A stretch of DNA of 64,000 nt from NCBI GenBank assembly GCA_903813345.2, contig CAIIXF020000003.1, positions 20,724,931 through 20,788,930 of the forward strand, written 5' to 3'. The notes below the pieces were generated by a model that saw only the letters and a list, made by a program, of their open reading frames with translations, did no database searches and was not told the DNA's origin. Position 1 is the first letter of the stretch. Each line of letters opens with the position of its first letter. The stretch comes from Owenia fusiformis. Taxonomy: Eukaryota; Annelida; Polychaeta; Sabellida; Oweniidae. Shown here piece after piece: positions 36,201-46,600 of this stretch. Position numbers and translations under genes: made by a program.

Positions 36201-39114
36201 ATATAATTTAATTTTTGAAAATAGAGAATATAATTCCCAAGATCAACTTTTCGAAGAGAGTTCAATGCTTGTCGGAATGAACATGCCATTTTCAATCGTG
36301 TTCTCAATTTCATGTGCAGATAACGGTTACCTGTATGGCCTCCCTTGTTCTTCAGAAGTACTCTATTGCACGTATTTGAAGGGATAGATACACGTATGTC
36401 GCCATTCTTCAGACATTTGGTGTTAGCTTCGTCTATGTTGATTGGTGATTGTCTTCCATTTGTAGGCAGCCCAGCACATTGTCGCTTTGCTTATAGAAAA
36501 ATATACATACACATCCGTTATCGGGTGTCCAGAAAAGTGAACCGCTTTTTGACAAGTATTTTATGAGCAATAGATTCTTGAATTCTTTTTTTATTCCTTT
36601 TTTTATTCATTGAAAAAACATTTGAAAGCAGTTACATTAACATATACAATATACATAATATCATAGAGTCACACAATTTTCCATCATATTCTGTTTTTTA
36701 AGGCATCCAACCACACTAGTCTAAATTAATCTAGTACCCATAATTTCCCACCTTTTTTCCCTGCCTATTTGCTTGTCAATATTACAATGAGATATTACAT
36801 TTGCTTTAAATCCTTTAAAGGTAGGTCTTAACATCGAGTATTTGCTTAGATACACACATATCTTTTAAATATACTCCATATATTTGTCAGGATAATCGTT
36901 CTGTCATTTATTCCTTGAATCCAGTCGGTATATTATTAACAAGTAAGCGCAAAGAGATTGGTTACATCTGTGTATGTGAGGATCTGTCCATCAGTTTAGT
37001 ATCAAACTAGCTTGTCTGTGTGTCAGGTCTATTGATTTCATTGTTCTCTGTATCTAAGCTTGTATTCGCGAATGCAACTTTCGGCTGTCGGCTACTGGTT
37101 TAACCTACTATTTTATGACCAACTTACATGTATTTGGATATGAATGGAATAGTGGCATGTACTATTCATATTAAAATGGGAGCTAATCCATTTAAATATT
37201 AAGATCACCTACCGTGTATTCCGGTAGACTCACCCTCGAACGTCATATTGCGATATGTTCGCCAATTTAACCGAGCGGCTTTAAAATTGATTCTTACAGC
37301 GACATAAAAAGTCATGTAATTACTGGTCGACTAACGGGTTGTTCGTTATTTCAACATCAAAATGACGGGTTAATTTATGTAAATTAATAGGTTAACCCGG
37401 TAACCGGCAGCCGATAGTTACATTTGCGAATTCAAGCTCAAATACATTCTGTCCAGAACTTCAGTTTCGAAGGATTACCAGAGTCAAGGCGATAAGGCTA
37501 CCATTGAAAACTGTTTCAATATGAAAGGATGGGGTGGAACCGTAAAAGATGAATCGTTGAGGAACCTTCATTCAATATTTTTATCACAGGATGGGATAAT
37601 CATGTCATGGAAGACGATATCGTTGAAGAAATACACAAAAGTATTTGCTTTGAAAAATGGCTTCTCCTCAGACTGAAATAAGTGACGTTTCCATTGTGAC
37701 TAGCATAGAATTGCATATAGAGAGTAAGAGCCAAGACGGATAAGTATTAAGTAAACGAAGCTCATTGTTGACCTTTTAGTGTTCAATGATTGACCTTAAC
37801 CTTGAATTTGGCGTTCAACATACAGAGGCGATCACCACATGGCTGAATACCGTTGTGGTCCATACACCTCGGTGTGCCAAACTTGACCGCTGATCTTTAT
37901 ATTAATTACATGTTCCTTTCTTGATCTTAAACCACCAAATTGACTGATGCCGTCATGTTTGCTCCTATATTCGATACCCGCGCCCAACCGACGAGTATTC
38001 TGTTCAGAATTGAAAATACTCATCGGCCGAGCGCCGGTGTTGAAGATCGGAATAATTGTGACCACGACGAGATAGATACCTGAAACGACACGGCAAAGTT
38101 TGTCCTTCTCATCTGATTCGTCTTGACAGTCATTAAAACCGTCACACACCAACAGAGGGTCGACACACTTCCCGTTGTTCGCGCACTCGATTGCTCCTTC
38201 CGGACACCTTTTGGCTAAAACACAATGTGATTCAAAAGATTATAGCTATGCAACGTCTCAGTTATTATCCAACTGATAGCATTTGGTTATTTTTTAACTT
38301 AATGTACAGTTATTAGTATTTACGTAACGGACATTGGGTCCTTATATCAAAATTAGAATCAAATCTAGCATTTAATCTTTCAATTTTAGAATATGTTTGT
38401 CTCGATCATATATTATCTTTCCTACATCTATTTTCTAAAAAAAACATTTCCATTCGTAATAAAAATTGCAATAGTAGATAAGCTAATATGCAATTAGAAA
38501 ACTTACGTCTAATGTCATTGACATTGTCGTCTAAATATTCCAGGGTTTCAAAGTCGGAATCCAAATTTCTGAGGAGAATATCATATTTTGTTTCCAAGAA
38601 AGTTATTTGCTGGTTAAGTCTACAAACATAAAAGTTTCTAGATCAGATAGACAATTCGACTAAACGTTTCATTTAGATGAAATGTGATTTAATAGCATGG
38701 TTGTTCATCCGAAACATTAAAACAGGCGCCCACCTACACAGGATGTCATGGTCATGGAAAATGCATTGTATACTGGTATATGGAATGCAGCTTTAATGTG
38801 TCATTAAAAACTAATAATGAGAAATGCTCAGAATGGAAAAAACTGCATGATTTTGACTCGCCAGGGGAGGGAGCTTTTACTCCCAAAGCCACCCCCCTGG
38901 CTACGGCTGGGACTGCAAATTACGAAATAGAAAATAATGAGTTTGGAGTTGCGATATGAAATGCGAAAACTCACCGATCCACACGTTCGGCCTGAGCATC
39001 CACTCTGCTCAAGATTTTAGCGAATCTACCTTCATTACTTCTGGAGGACGAGAACCTAAAGCCACCAACCGTAGAAACACAGGCCACAAGAACCAGCAAT
39101 CCAATTAACTTCAT
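33250..39114 (-). CDS. Secreted chimera: haemoglobin-linker-like N-terminus (signal, helix, LDLa) + alpha-carbonic anhydrase
   Basis: Alpha-carbonic anhydrases interconvert CO2 and bicarbonate using a zinc held by three His. Exons: 38975-39114, 38507-38619, 38080-38214, 36331-36489, 35917-36065, 35569-35643, 35040-35106, 33810-33970, 33250-33357; phases match throughout, giving 368 aa. Residues 1-18 are a signal peptide (MKLIGLLVLVACVSTVGG). Residues 30-84 are polar and probably helical (RLNQQITFLETKYDILLRNL). Residues ~88-125 are a six-Cys LDLa module with calcium motif (CDGFNDCQDESDE). Residues ~130-368 are the enzyme: GRQSPINID, GGHTA (His64), HFHWG (two zinc His), GSEHTING, LEMHIV (third zinc His), and GSLTTKPF (Thr199). 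The usual Cys in LTTPPC is Phe. The LDLa exon ends in phase 1 and the first enzyme exon starts in the matching phase, so they join directly. Alternatively two genes sit here, with a missed enzyme start between 36.5 and 38.1 kb. Confidence 0.72.
34057..34990. repeat. Degenerate dispersed repeat inside carbonic anhydrase gene 1
   Basis: GAGGGATATAGGAAACGCC, GATAACTCAAATACCATTGG, TTCTGCTCGAAAG and repeated GTAGAGCGATTTTGTT / GGCCATTTTGAAAATGG words, matching the order seen at 24350-24560. It fills most of one intron. Confidence 0.6.
37057..37438. mobile_element. ~380-bp MITE with ~40-bp inverted ends
   Basis: AGCTTGTATTCGCGAATGCA...CGGCTGTCGGCTACTGG on the left is the inverse of CCGGTAACCGGCAGCCGATA...TGCGAATTCAAGCT on the right, with some mismatches. 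It lies in the intron between the LDLa and carbonic anhydrase exons. An ATG-initiated open stretch with a GTAGGT donor lies inside (about 37212-37320, minus) but is probably part of the element. Confidence 0.7.
37946..38066. repeat. MITE relic next to the LDLa exon
   Basis: GAGTATTCTGTTCAGAATTG and CTCATCGGCCGAGCGCC match the interior and end words of the palindromic family at 40143-40405. It ends 14 bp from the LDLa exon's splice donor. Confidence 0.55.
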
Positions 39115-39845
39115 GATTCTTTACCCAGTTACCAAGACGACTCTGCTCCCCTTGTCCAACTACACAATGGGGTAATCATTGGTGCGATGACAATAGTTCC
39201 CGAAACATGCGCAGAATGTAAATATGGCGGATATTTTTTTTCTGTACATGCATGTTGCTTAGTTAAGTAAGTCTTATTATCATGTTGTAAAATAAGACCC
39301 ATTATTATCGATTCCATGGGTTTTGATATAGGCACTACATATACACTTACTTTGGCATATTTAAGAAATCTCCAAACTTTGAGAAAACAATTAAAACCAA
39401 AGCGTCTAATATTTTCAGGGTATTCCTTTTTTGTGGCTATCAGGATTTGCGATATTTTGATTCGCTTCAGTCACTACAAGCTAATATAATGTGATTCGCT
39501 TCAGTCACCACAAGCGATTATCATCTTTGTGATTTAAAATGCGGATGCTACGGAAACTGTAGTTCTCGTAACGATCTCAATACAAATTAATAAGAAAATT
39601 ATGTTATGTTATCTAAGATGAACCACGTGAACTACACAAATAGATCGTTACGTCCAAAGCGATATATCAAATTAATTTGTCTGGCGAACAAGGTCCATCA
39701 TGAGGATAACAGATCTGAAGACGACGTGACACTTGGTTTATCGGCCGTGATAGCTCTTGCTCGTGTCACGTAATAACAAATTATAGGTAGATTAGTCGTT
39801 TAATAATTGATATAACTCCAAAGCTAAAACATACCAGTTCACTCA
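39115..39845. other. Upstream region of carbonic anhydrase gene 1
   Basis: This should contain the promoter and 5' leader of the minus-strand gene, but no TATA box or other element is convincing. A short direct duplication (GATTCGCTTCAGTCAC then ACAAGC) occurs near 39460-39520. Confidence 0.4.
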
Positions 39846-39849
39846 TATA

Positions 39850-40130
39850 CAGGCCTGTCAACTGTCCCGCAATTTGCGTATTTGTCACGCATTTGCTGAA
39901 GAATTTGAAGTCACGCCAGTTTTTTTTGCGTGACAGAAAATGTCACGCAAAATACGCATTTTACCTGGTAATTGTCAAGCCAAAATATTTCTGTAGAAAT
40001 TTTTTCGAAATATGTTTACGATACGGTAAAAATACGAACGCCGGAAAAAACCGAACGCAATTTGTTCGGATTTGTCACGCGAATCCCGTATGTGTCACGC
40101 ATGTTCATTGGAAATTTTTCGTACCTAGTT
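39850..40130. repeat. TGTCACGC-rich dispersed repeat
   Basis: TTTGTCACGCATTTG, TGCGTGACAGAAAATGTCACG and similar words recur six times, partly inverted. Unclassified and non-coding. Confidence 0.45.
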
Positions 40131-40142
40131 TAATTTATCAGC

Positions 40143-40405
40143 TAATGCCTTGGTCACATTTGCTCCAATGAGTATTCTGTTCAAAACTGATTACAGTTGT
40201 GAACATGATACTCAATCGGCCGGGCGCCGATCGATGAATCGGAGCAAATGTGACCCAGGCATTATGCCTTAGTGAAAATGCTCCGATTTTCACTAAGGCG
40301 CCCGGTCGATTGAGTATTTTGTTCAAAATTCAATACAATATTGAATAAAACACTCAATCGGCCGGGCGCCGGTCGATGGATCGGGGCATATGTGACCCAG
40401 GCATT
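40143..40405. mobile_element. Two nested palindromic MITEs (AATGCCTGGGTCACAT ends)
   Basis: AATGCCTTGGTCACATTTGC at 40144 pairs with GCAAATGTGACCCAGGCATT ending at about 40263. A second, related palindrome runs 40262-40405 and ends TGTGACCCAGGCATT. Both contain GAGTATTTTGTTCAAAA and ACTCAATCGGCCGGGCGCC. Confidence 0.75.
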
Positions 40406-40889
40406 CGGTATCAATATATGTATTTATTTAGGTCACATTTGGAACCAATGGAAAGCTGTCATTGAATCATGAACAGCGACTTCTACAAGAGTTATTGACA
40501 TTTGTGCGAAGCTTATGTTGACCCTCTGATTATTGCTTATCAGATGAGAGAGTTTAAACTTGGTATGTCATTTAGATGATCGCAAAATAAAAAAACTACT
40601 TTTCCCAATCCTGATTTTTAGATTTAAAATAAATTTAATGACCTTTTTGAAGTTATTCTTGTTTGTTTTTCAGGGTCATGTCGAACATGTGTTAATATGT
40701 TTAGAAGTGTATCATTGTTTTGTTTGTTTATTTTACAATACAGTTTAGAGTCATAAAAACATATTTGCATATCAAGTTTTCAATATACTTCTATCGAATC
40801 TTTTGAGATGAGGGTCCAGTTTCGATTAGGGTCAAGTTTCGATTAGGGCAGAGTTTAGGGGACAAGTTTAGTAGATAAAGGTAAAATCT

Positions 40890-41530
40890 ACATTAGGGTC
40901 AAGTTTGCATGTCACGGTCAAGTTTGCATGTCACGGTCAAGTTTGCATGTCACGGTCAAGTGTATACGTCGGGGTCAAGTGTATACGTCGGGGTCAAGTG
41001 TGTGCGTCAGGGTCAAGTGTGCGCGTCAGGGTCAAGTGTGCGCGTCAGGGTCAAGTGTGCGCGTCAGGGTCAAGTGTGCGCGTCAGGGTCAAGTGTGCGC
41101 GTCAGGGTCAAGTGTGCGCGTCAGGGTCAAGATTGTGCGTCAGGGTCAAGATTGTGCGTCAGGCTAAAGATTGTGCGTCAGGCTAAAGAATATGCGTCAG
41201 GGTAAAGATTGTGCGTCAGGGTCAAGATTGTGCGTCAGGGTCAAGATTGTGCGTCAGGGTCAAGATTGTGCGTCAGGGTCAAGACTGGCGTCAGGGTCAA
41301 GACTGGCGTCAGGGTCAAGATCGTGCGTCAGGGTCAAGATCGTGCGTCAGGGTCAAGATTGTGCGTCAAGGTTGTACGTCGGGGTCAAGGTTGTACGTCG
41401 GGGTCAAGGTTGTACGTCGGGGTCAAGGTTGTACGTCGGGGTCAAGGTTGTACGTCGGGGTCAAGGTTGTACGTCGGGGTCAAGGTTGTACGTCGGGGTC
41501 AAGGTTGTACGTCAAGGTCTATTTCGTAGG
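40890..41530. repeat. 19-bp minisatellite with ordered variant blocks
   Basis: About 33 units of 19 bp, with a few shorter ones. Variants occur in consecutive blocks: GTTTGCATGTCACGGTCAA, GTGTATACGTCGGGGTCAA, GTGTGCGCGTCAGGGTCAA, GATTGTGCGTCAGGGTCAA, GGTTGTACGTCGGGGTCAA. Since 19 is not divisible by three, all three plus frames read the same peptide cycle (VRVKCARQGQVCASGSS). This is not protein coding. Confidence 0.93.
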
Positions 41531-41795
41531 TCAAATATAAGTTTGTATTTCGAGATCACCGAAAATTCCAGGTGTCCTTGCATTGAAATTGCTAATCAAA
41601 GATTCCTACAAATAATTCTCGTGTTTAGATCACCCAAGGTCAAAGTCGCATGAATACAGGTAGTTTAGCGTCACCTTATTCGCCAATTTCGTTTTTCAAT
41701 GTCTCTAGAGGTTCAGTAGGCACTTGGGGTCAATACCCCTTGTAATCACGTTTATCATTGCAAAACTAACCAAAGATCAAATTCTTGATACTTTT

Positions 41796-41801
41796 TTTAT
41801 T
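41796..41801 (-). promoter_or_regulatory. Candidate poly(A) signal, carbonic anhydrase gene 2
   Basis: AATAAA on the minus strand, about 178 bp past the stop codon at 41979. Confidence 0.4.
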
Positions 41802-42721
41802 TAGTATAACATTTTTAGATAACATAGATATAGACTGTTTGCAAACTTAACAATATATTCTTAATAGGGTAGCGGATTTGTGTACTCATTCCTAGTACTA
41901 GTTCTGTTTGCTGTTAAGACTGAATAGTGTACTAATACACAATATGCAAATGCGTCCGACATGTTGTTGTTTTTATCATTATGTGCACGTTTTGTATACT
42001 GTCCTTCCATTGAGATCCTGCACTGGCCTATAATTGTTGACAATATTGGTCAAGCCATCATCCTTCAGCAACGTCCTGAACTGTGCAAGCTGAAACGTAA
42101 ATTATAATATCATTGAGGGTGAAAAAAATATTGTCATTGGTTATGGTGCCCACTACATTGATCGATCGCTGTACATATCGATCGGTAGCTAATAAGACCG
42201 TTATTTCATCTATTTTTACTTTGCCTCGCCCAAAATTTATGAAATTCCAATATGTTCCCATTTTTGATTTCGCTCATCCAGTTATCATCCAAATTAGGTG
42301 AACTACAAATCAGAAATATATTTGTAATATCGAGATGTGTTATCACAAGTAGTTACAAAGACACGGGACGACTCTTAACATCTGCATGGGGGCGTGGGGC
42401 CATATAGTTGAAGGGGGTGCATTTTCCAAAATATTTAGGCGGCGCGGCCATTGATTGCTTGACCAAAGACCGAGCATCTTTGGGGCACCGGGCATGTTCC
42501 CTCGGGAATTTTTTTTGTTATTGAAGACGTTATTTGCAATCTGAACGTTTGTAAGGACTATAAAAGAGCATTTTCGAAGTTTCACAAGAATTTCATTAAA
42601 ATAACTTTTAAGAAGTTATAAGAGGGAGTTGAGTTCACACCCAAACGCACCCCCTTTCCGACGCCCACGCTGTACTACCCAACGTTTAGTTATCGTACCT
42701 GTGATGCAGATATCTTTATGG

Positions 42722-42725
42722 GTTG
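42722..42725. repeat. Target-site duplication, left
   Basis: GTTG immediately before the 5' LTR; repeated at 49761-49764 immediately after the 3' LTR. Confidence 0.85.
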
Positions 42726-43520
42726 TGTTACAGTAATATGTTCTATTAAATTCACATTAAGTTTAGTTTATCAATATGCATATACTGTAACTGATCTTCA
42801 TTAGAGATCTTAGGTCAAGGTCACAATGACATTATATCTTGTAAACATAACTGAACTGAATGACTCATTAACCATTGGCCTTCTAGAAAGTACTGGAACT
42901 ATAATCATTAAATCAAGATTGAATCATGTGACTTAAGATGTCCAATCAGTGTTGATTTCCAGAAATCGTAACTTCTTGAAACATCTGGACTATGCCTTTG
43001 CACTATATAATGAGAGAGCTGATTTGGGCTGTCAGCAGAATTTCAAAGTTTATCAAAAGGACATCTTCTTAGCAGATAATTACTGTGGGAACATTTATAA
43101 CACTACAAACACACAACCTGAGGACTTTATATGGACAAATATTACAACACACACTATATACGGATTATCATATACATACGTGGATTATCATAAACATTTG
43201 TGGATTATCATCAAACATTTGTGGATTATCATCAAACATTATTGGATACGAACATTATAGGATTACGACAAACATTATTGGATTATTACAAACATTGGAG
43301 AACTATTAACGATTACTGAAACTTTCGTGATCTGGAACATTCTCAAGGATCGTCAAGGATATTTATCGACATCAAGAATAAGCCGTATCATTGATTGGAC
43401 ATCACTTAAGTATTAAACCTCCTTTATATCATTGTTATATTATTTAGTTTTCAAAATATAAATATATTGTTATCATATTTTAATTGCTGTTTTTACTTTC
43501 TGTTATTATTGTACGTAACA
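42726..43520 (+). repeat. 5' LTR
   Basis: Begins TGTTACAGTAATATG and ends GTACGTAACA. It contains a TATA-like TATATAAT at about 43004, an ATTAAA at about 43413, and a run of ~20-bp repeats (TGGATTATCATCAAACATT type) at 43160-43300. It carries TCAAGGTCA at 42815-42823, a perfect monomeric nuclear-receptor (ERR/SF-1 type) half-site. A 103-codon open frame inside is present in both LTRs and is probably fortuitous. Confidence 0.95.
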
Positions 43521-43525
43521 GAAAT

Positions 43526-43543
43526 TGGGGGCTCGTCCGGGAT
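43526..43543 (+). promoter_or_regulatory. Primer-binding site, tRNA-Pro type
   Basis: TGGGGGCTCGTCCGGGAT, 5 bases after the LTR, is the 18-nt sequence complementary to the 3' end of tRNA-Pro that is also used by murine-type gammaretroviruses. Confidence 0.9.
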
Positions 43544-43625
43544 ACAACTACAACAAGCTAAAATTCAAATATTTCAAAATTCAAAAATTGTATATTTAAA
43601 TTGTGAAGACAGCAATTAATCGAAA

Positions 43626-46600
43626 ATGAGTTTTGAGGTTGAGACATTTTTAGAAACGCCCTCTTTGGAGGAATTTGATGATTTAAAGAAAAATGAACTT
43701 CTGGCAATTGCAAAACATGTTGGGCTATCAGTCAAAAGCTCATACAAAAAGGATACAATTAAAAACTTTGTACTTCAATATTTGGTCGCAGAATCACTTC
43801 TGCCTGAGCAGCCAGCCCAGCATGTTGAGCAAGTTGATCCTATTAAGCTCAAAGAACTTGAATTGAGAGAAAAAGAGTTAGAAATTCAAAAAGAAAGGGA
43901 AATTAGAGAATTGAAAGAAAAAGAGTTAGAAATTCAAAAAGAAAGAGAAATTAGAGAATTGAGAGAAAAAGAATTACAAAATGAAATGAGAGAGAAAGAA
44001 CTGCAAATGCAAAATGAAAGAGAAAAAAGAGAAAATGAAAGACAAATGAGAGAACAAGAAATTCAAAGAGAAATTGAATTGAAACGTCTTGAGATAGAAG
44101 CTCAATCCAAAACTGATGAACATGCTACTATGCATCAACATTTTGAAAATAGGTTTGACGCTTCAAAATTTCTCAAATTTGTACCTAAATTTCAAGAGAA
44201 AAATGTTGATAAATACTTTACACATTTTGAAAAAGTCGCTCAGAGCTTAGACTGGCCTAAATCTGCATGGCCAGTTATGCTTCAGAGTGTATTCATTGGT
44301 AAAGCAAGTGAAATATTTGCCTCTCTCTCAGCAGAAGTATGCTCTGATTATGACCTTATTAAAAATGCGATTCTTAAAGCTTATGAACTAGTGCCAGAAG
44401 CTTACAGACAAAAATTTAGAAATGCCCACAAGCAGAGTGACCAAACCCATGTTGAGTTTGCTAGAGAGCAAGAGCAGCTTTTTGACAGGTGGCTTGTCTC
44501 TAAAGATGTGTCTGAAGAGTTTAAAAAGCTCAGAGAGCTTATGCTAATAGAACAATTTAAAAACTGTGTTCAGTATCACATTAGAACTTACTTAGATGAA
44601 CACAAGGTAGAAACTTTAAGTCAAGCTGCCACCCTGTCTGATGATTATGCTCTTACTCATAAGGGTAGTTTTATCAAGGGCAATCCTAACTTTAGAGGTT
44701 ATCAGGGTAACAAACCTTCATATGACTCTAAATCAAATCAGTCCTCATCATCAAATACATCAAACAAAGCAAAAGACCAGTCTAATTCATCACAGAGTTC
44801 TAGCTCAAAATCAGATCAATCAAAATCGTCAGGTCCAACATCAAATGTCACCTGTAATTATTGTAAAAAGCCTGGTCATCTTATTTCTGAATGCTATAGG
44901 ATTAAGAATAGAAGAGAGATGTCTGGTTCTGCTCATTCAAATGGTTGTGCTACAGTTCCCATTTCAAGAAAGCCCATTGTTTGGGATTCATATACTCATA
45001 CTGAGAAATCTACTCATAGTGATATTATGGAGGATTATAAGCCTTTCATGTCGGAAGGATCTGTGTCACTGTCAAGTGATGATACCAATTCAAAGCCAAT
45101 TAAGATTCTTAGAGACACGGGTGCATCTCAGACTTTGTTGTTAGAAGGCGTCCTTCCTTTATCTGAGGAGTCATTCACAGGTACCCATATTTTGATGCAA
45201 GGCATTGAATTAGGATTTACTAAAGTTCCCCTCCATCGTATTCATATCACATCAGAGTTAGTCAAAGGGCCAGTTATTGTTGGTGTTAGGCCACAACTTC
45301 CTGTTGAAGGAGTCGCATTGCTTTTAGGCAATGATTTAGCTGGGGGTAAGGTATCATTAGACCCCATTGTTTCTGATCAGCCTTGTTCTATTGAGGATTC
45401 TGTCCAAGAGGACTCTGATATATATCCTGCTTGTGCTGTTACTAGGGCTATGGCTAAAAGGTTAGCTGATAGCGGGGATTCGTCTGTGGGAGATGACTTT
45501 GATAGTGGGTTTTTAAGCTCCTTGTTTGATGATGAATGTCACTCGCCACTTGTTAAAGATGATCCTTATCCTATTTTAAAGGCAAATTCTTCATTGAAAC
45601 AGCCTTCTGTTCGAGCCAAGCAGTCATCTATTGAGGCAAATTCTTCATTGAAAAAGCCTATTGCCAGAGGTGATTCACCTTCTGAGCAGGATCACTATTT
45701 TAATGCGGTTTCGCCCGCTCTTGCTAGTACTGATGAAGTTTCATATTCTTCTGCTAGTGTTCATGAGGTTTCATCCCCTCCTTGTTCTGAGGTTTCATCC
45801 TCTTCTAGTTCTGAGGTGGTTTCATCCTGTATTTCTGATAGTGATTCTTTGAAAAATGATCCTCATTCTAAACACATGATAATTTATGAACAAGAGCATG
45901 ATCCATCACTCATTGATCTTCATAAAAGATGTCTTACTATTGATGAAGCTGTCAAGGTCCCTGTTTGTTTCTACAAAAAGGATGGCATATTAATGCGAAA
46001 GTGGAGACCTCCTGAAGCTTCCCCTGAAGATGATTGGGCAATTGTACATCAAATTGTTGTCCCCAAATCGTATCATAAGGAAATCTTGAGTCTAGCTCAC
46101 GATTCTCCCATGGCAGGTCATTTAGGAGTAACTAAAACATACCATAAAATACTCAACCATTTCTATTGGCCCAAATTAAAACAAGATGTCCAAGAGTATT
46201 GTAGGTCTTGCCACACATGTCAAATGGTAGGGAAACCTAATCAGAAAATTCCAATTGCTCCTTTACACCCTATACCTGCATTTGATGAACCATTTAGTAA
46301 GGTTCTTATTGACTGTGTTGGTCCATTACCAAAAACAAAATCTGGTAATCAATATTTACTCACTATTCTTTGTATGGCCACGCGGTTTCCAGAAGCGATT
46401 CCACTCAGAAATATCAAAGCCAAAAACATAGTGAAATCACTCATAAAATTTTTCACCTTAGTTGGACTACCAAAAGATCTTCAGTCTGATCAGGGCTCAA
46501 ATTTTATGTCAGGCTTATTCCAACAAGTCATGGATACCTTGGGTATCAAACAGTGTAAGTCAAGTGCCTATCACCCAGAGTCTCAAGGAGCTCTTGAGCG

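Noticed and set aside
37832-38152. A 106-codon LDLa open frame as a stand-alone gene
   Set aside because: Only 38080-38214 is exon; the rest reads through the splice donor into a transposon relic.
40890-41530. CRISPR-like direct repeats
   Set aside because: Units are contiguous with no unique spacers, and the genome is eukaryotic.
40905-41653. Three long plus-strand open frames with a repeating VRVKCARQGQVCASG pattern
   Set aside because: A 19-bp minisatellite read in three frames; no gene structure.
42949-43260. 103-codon open frame present twice (also 49189-49500)
   Set aside because: It lies within the two LTRs and is duplicated with them; no similarity to any protein.
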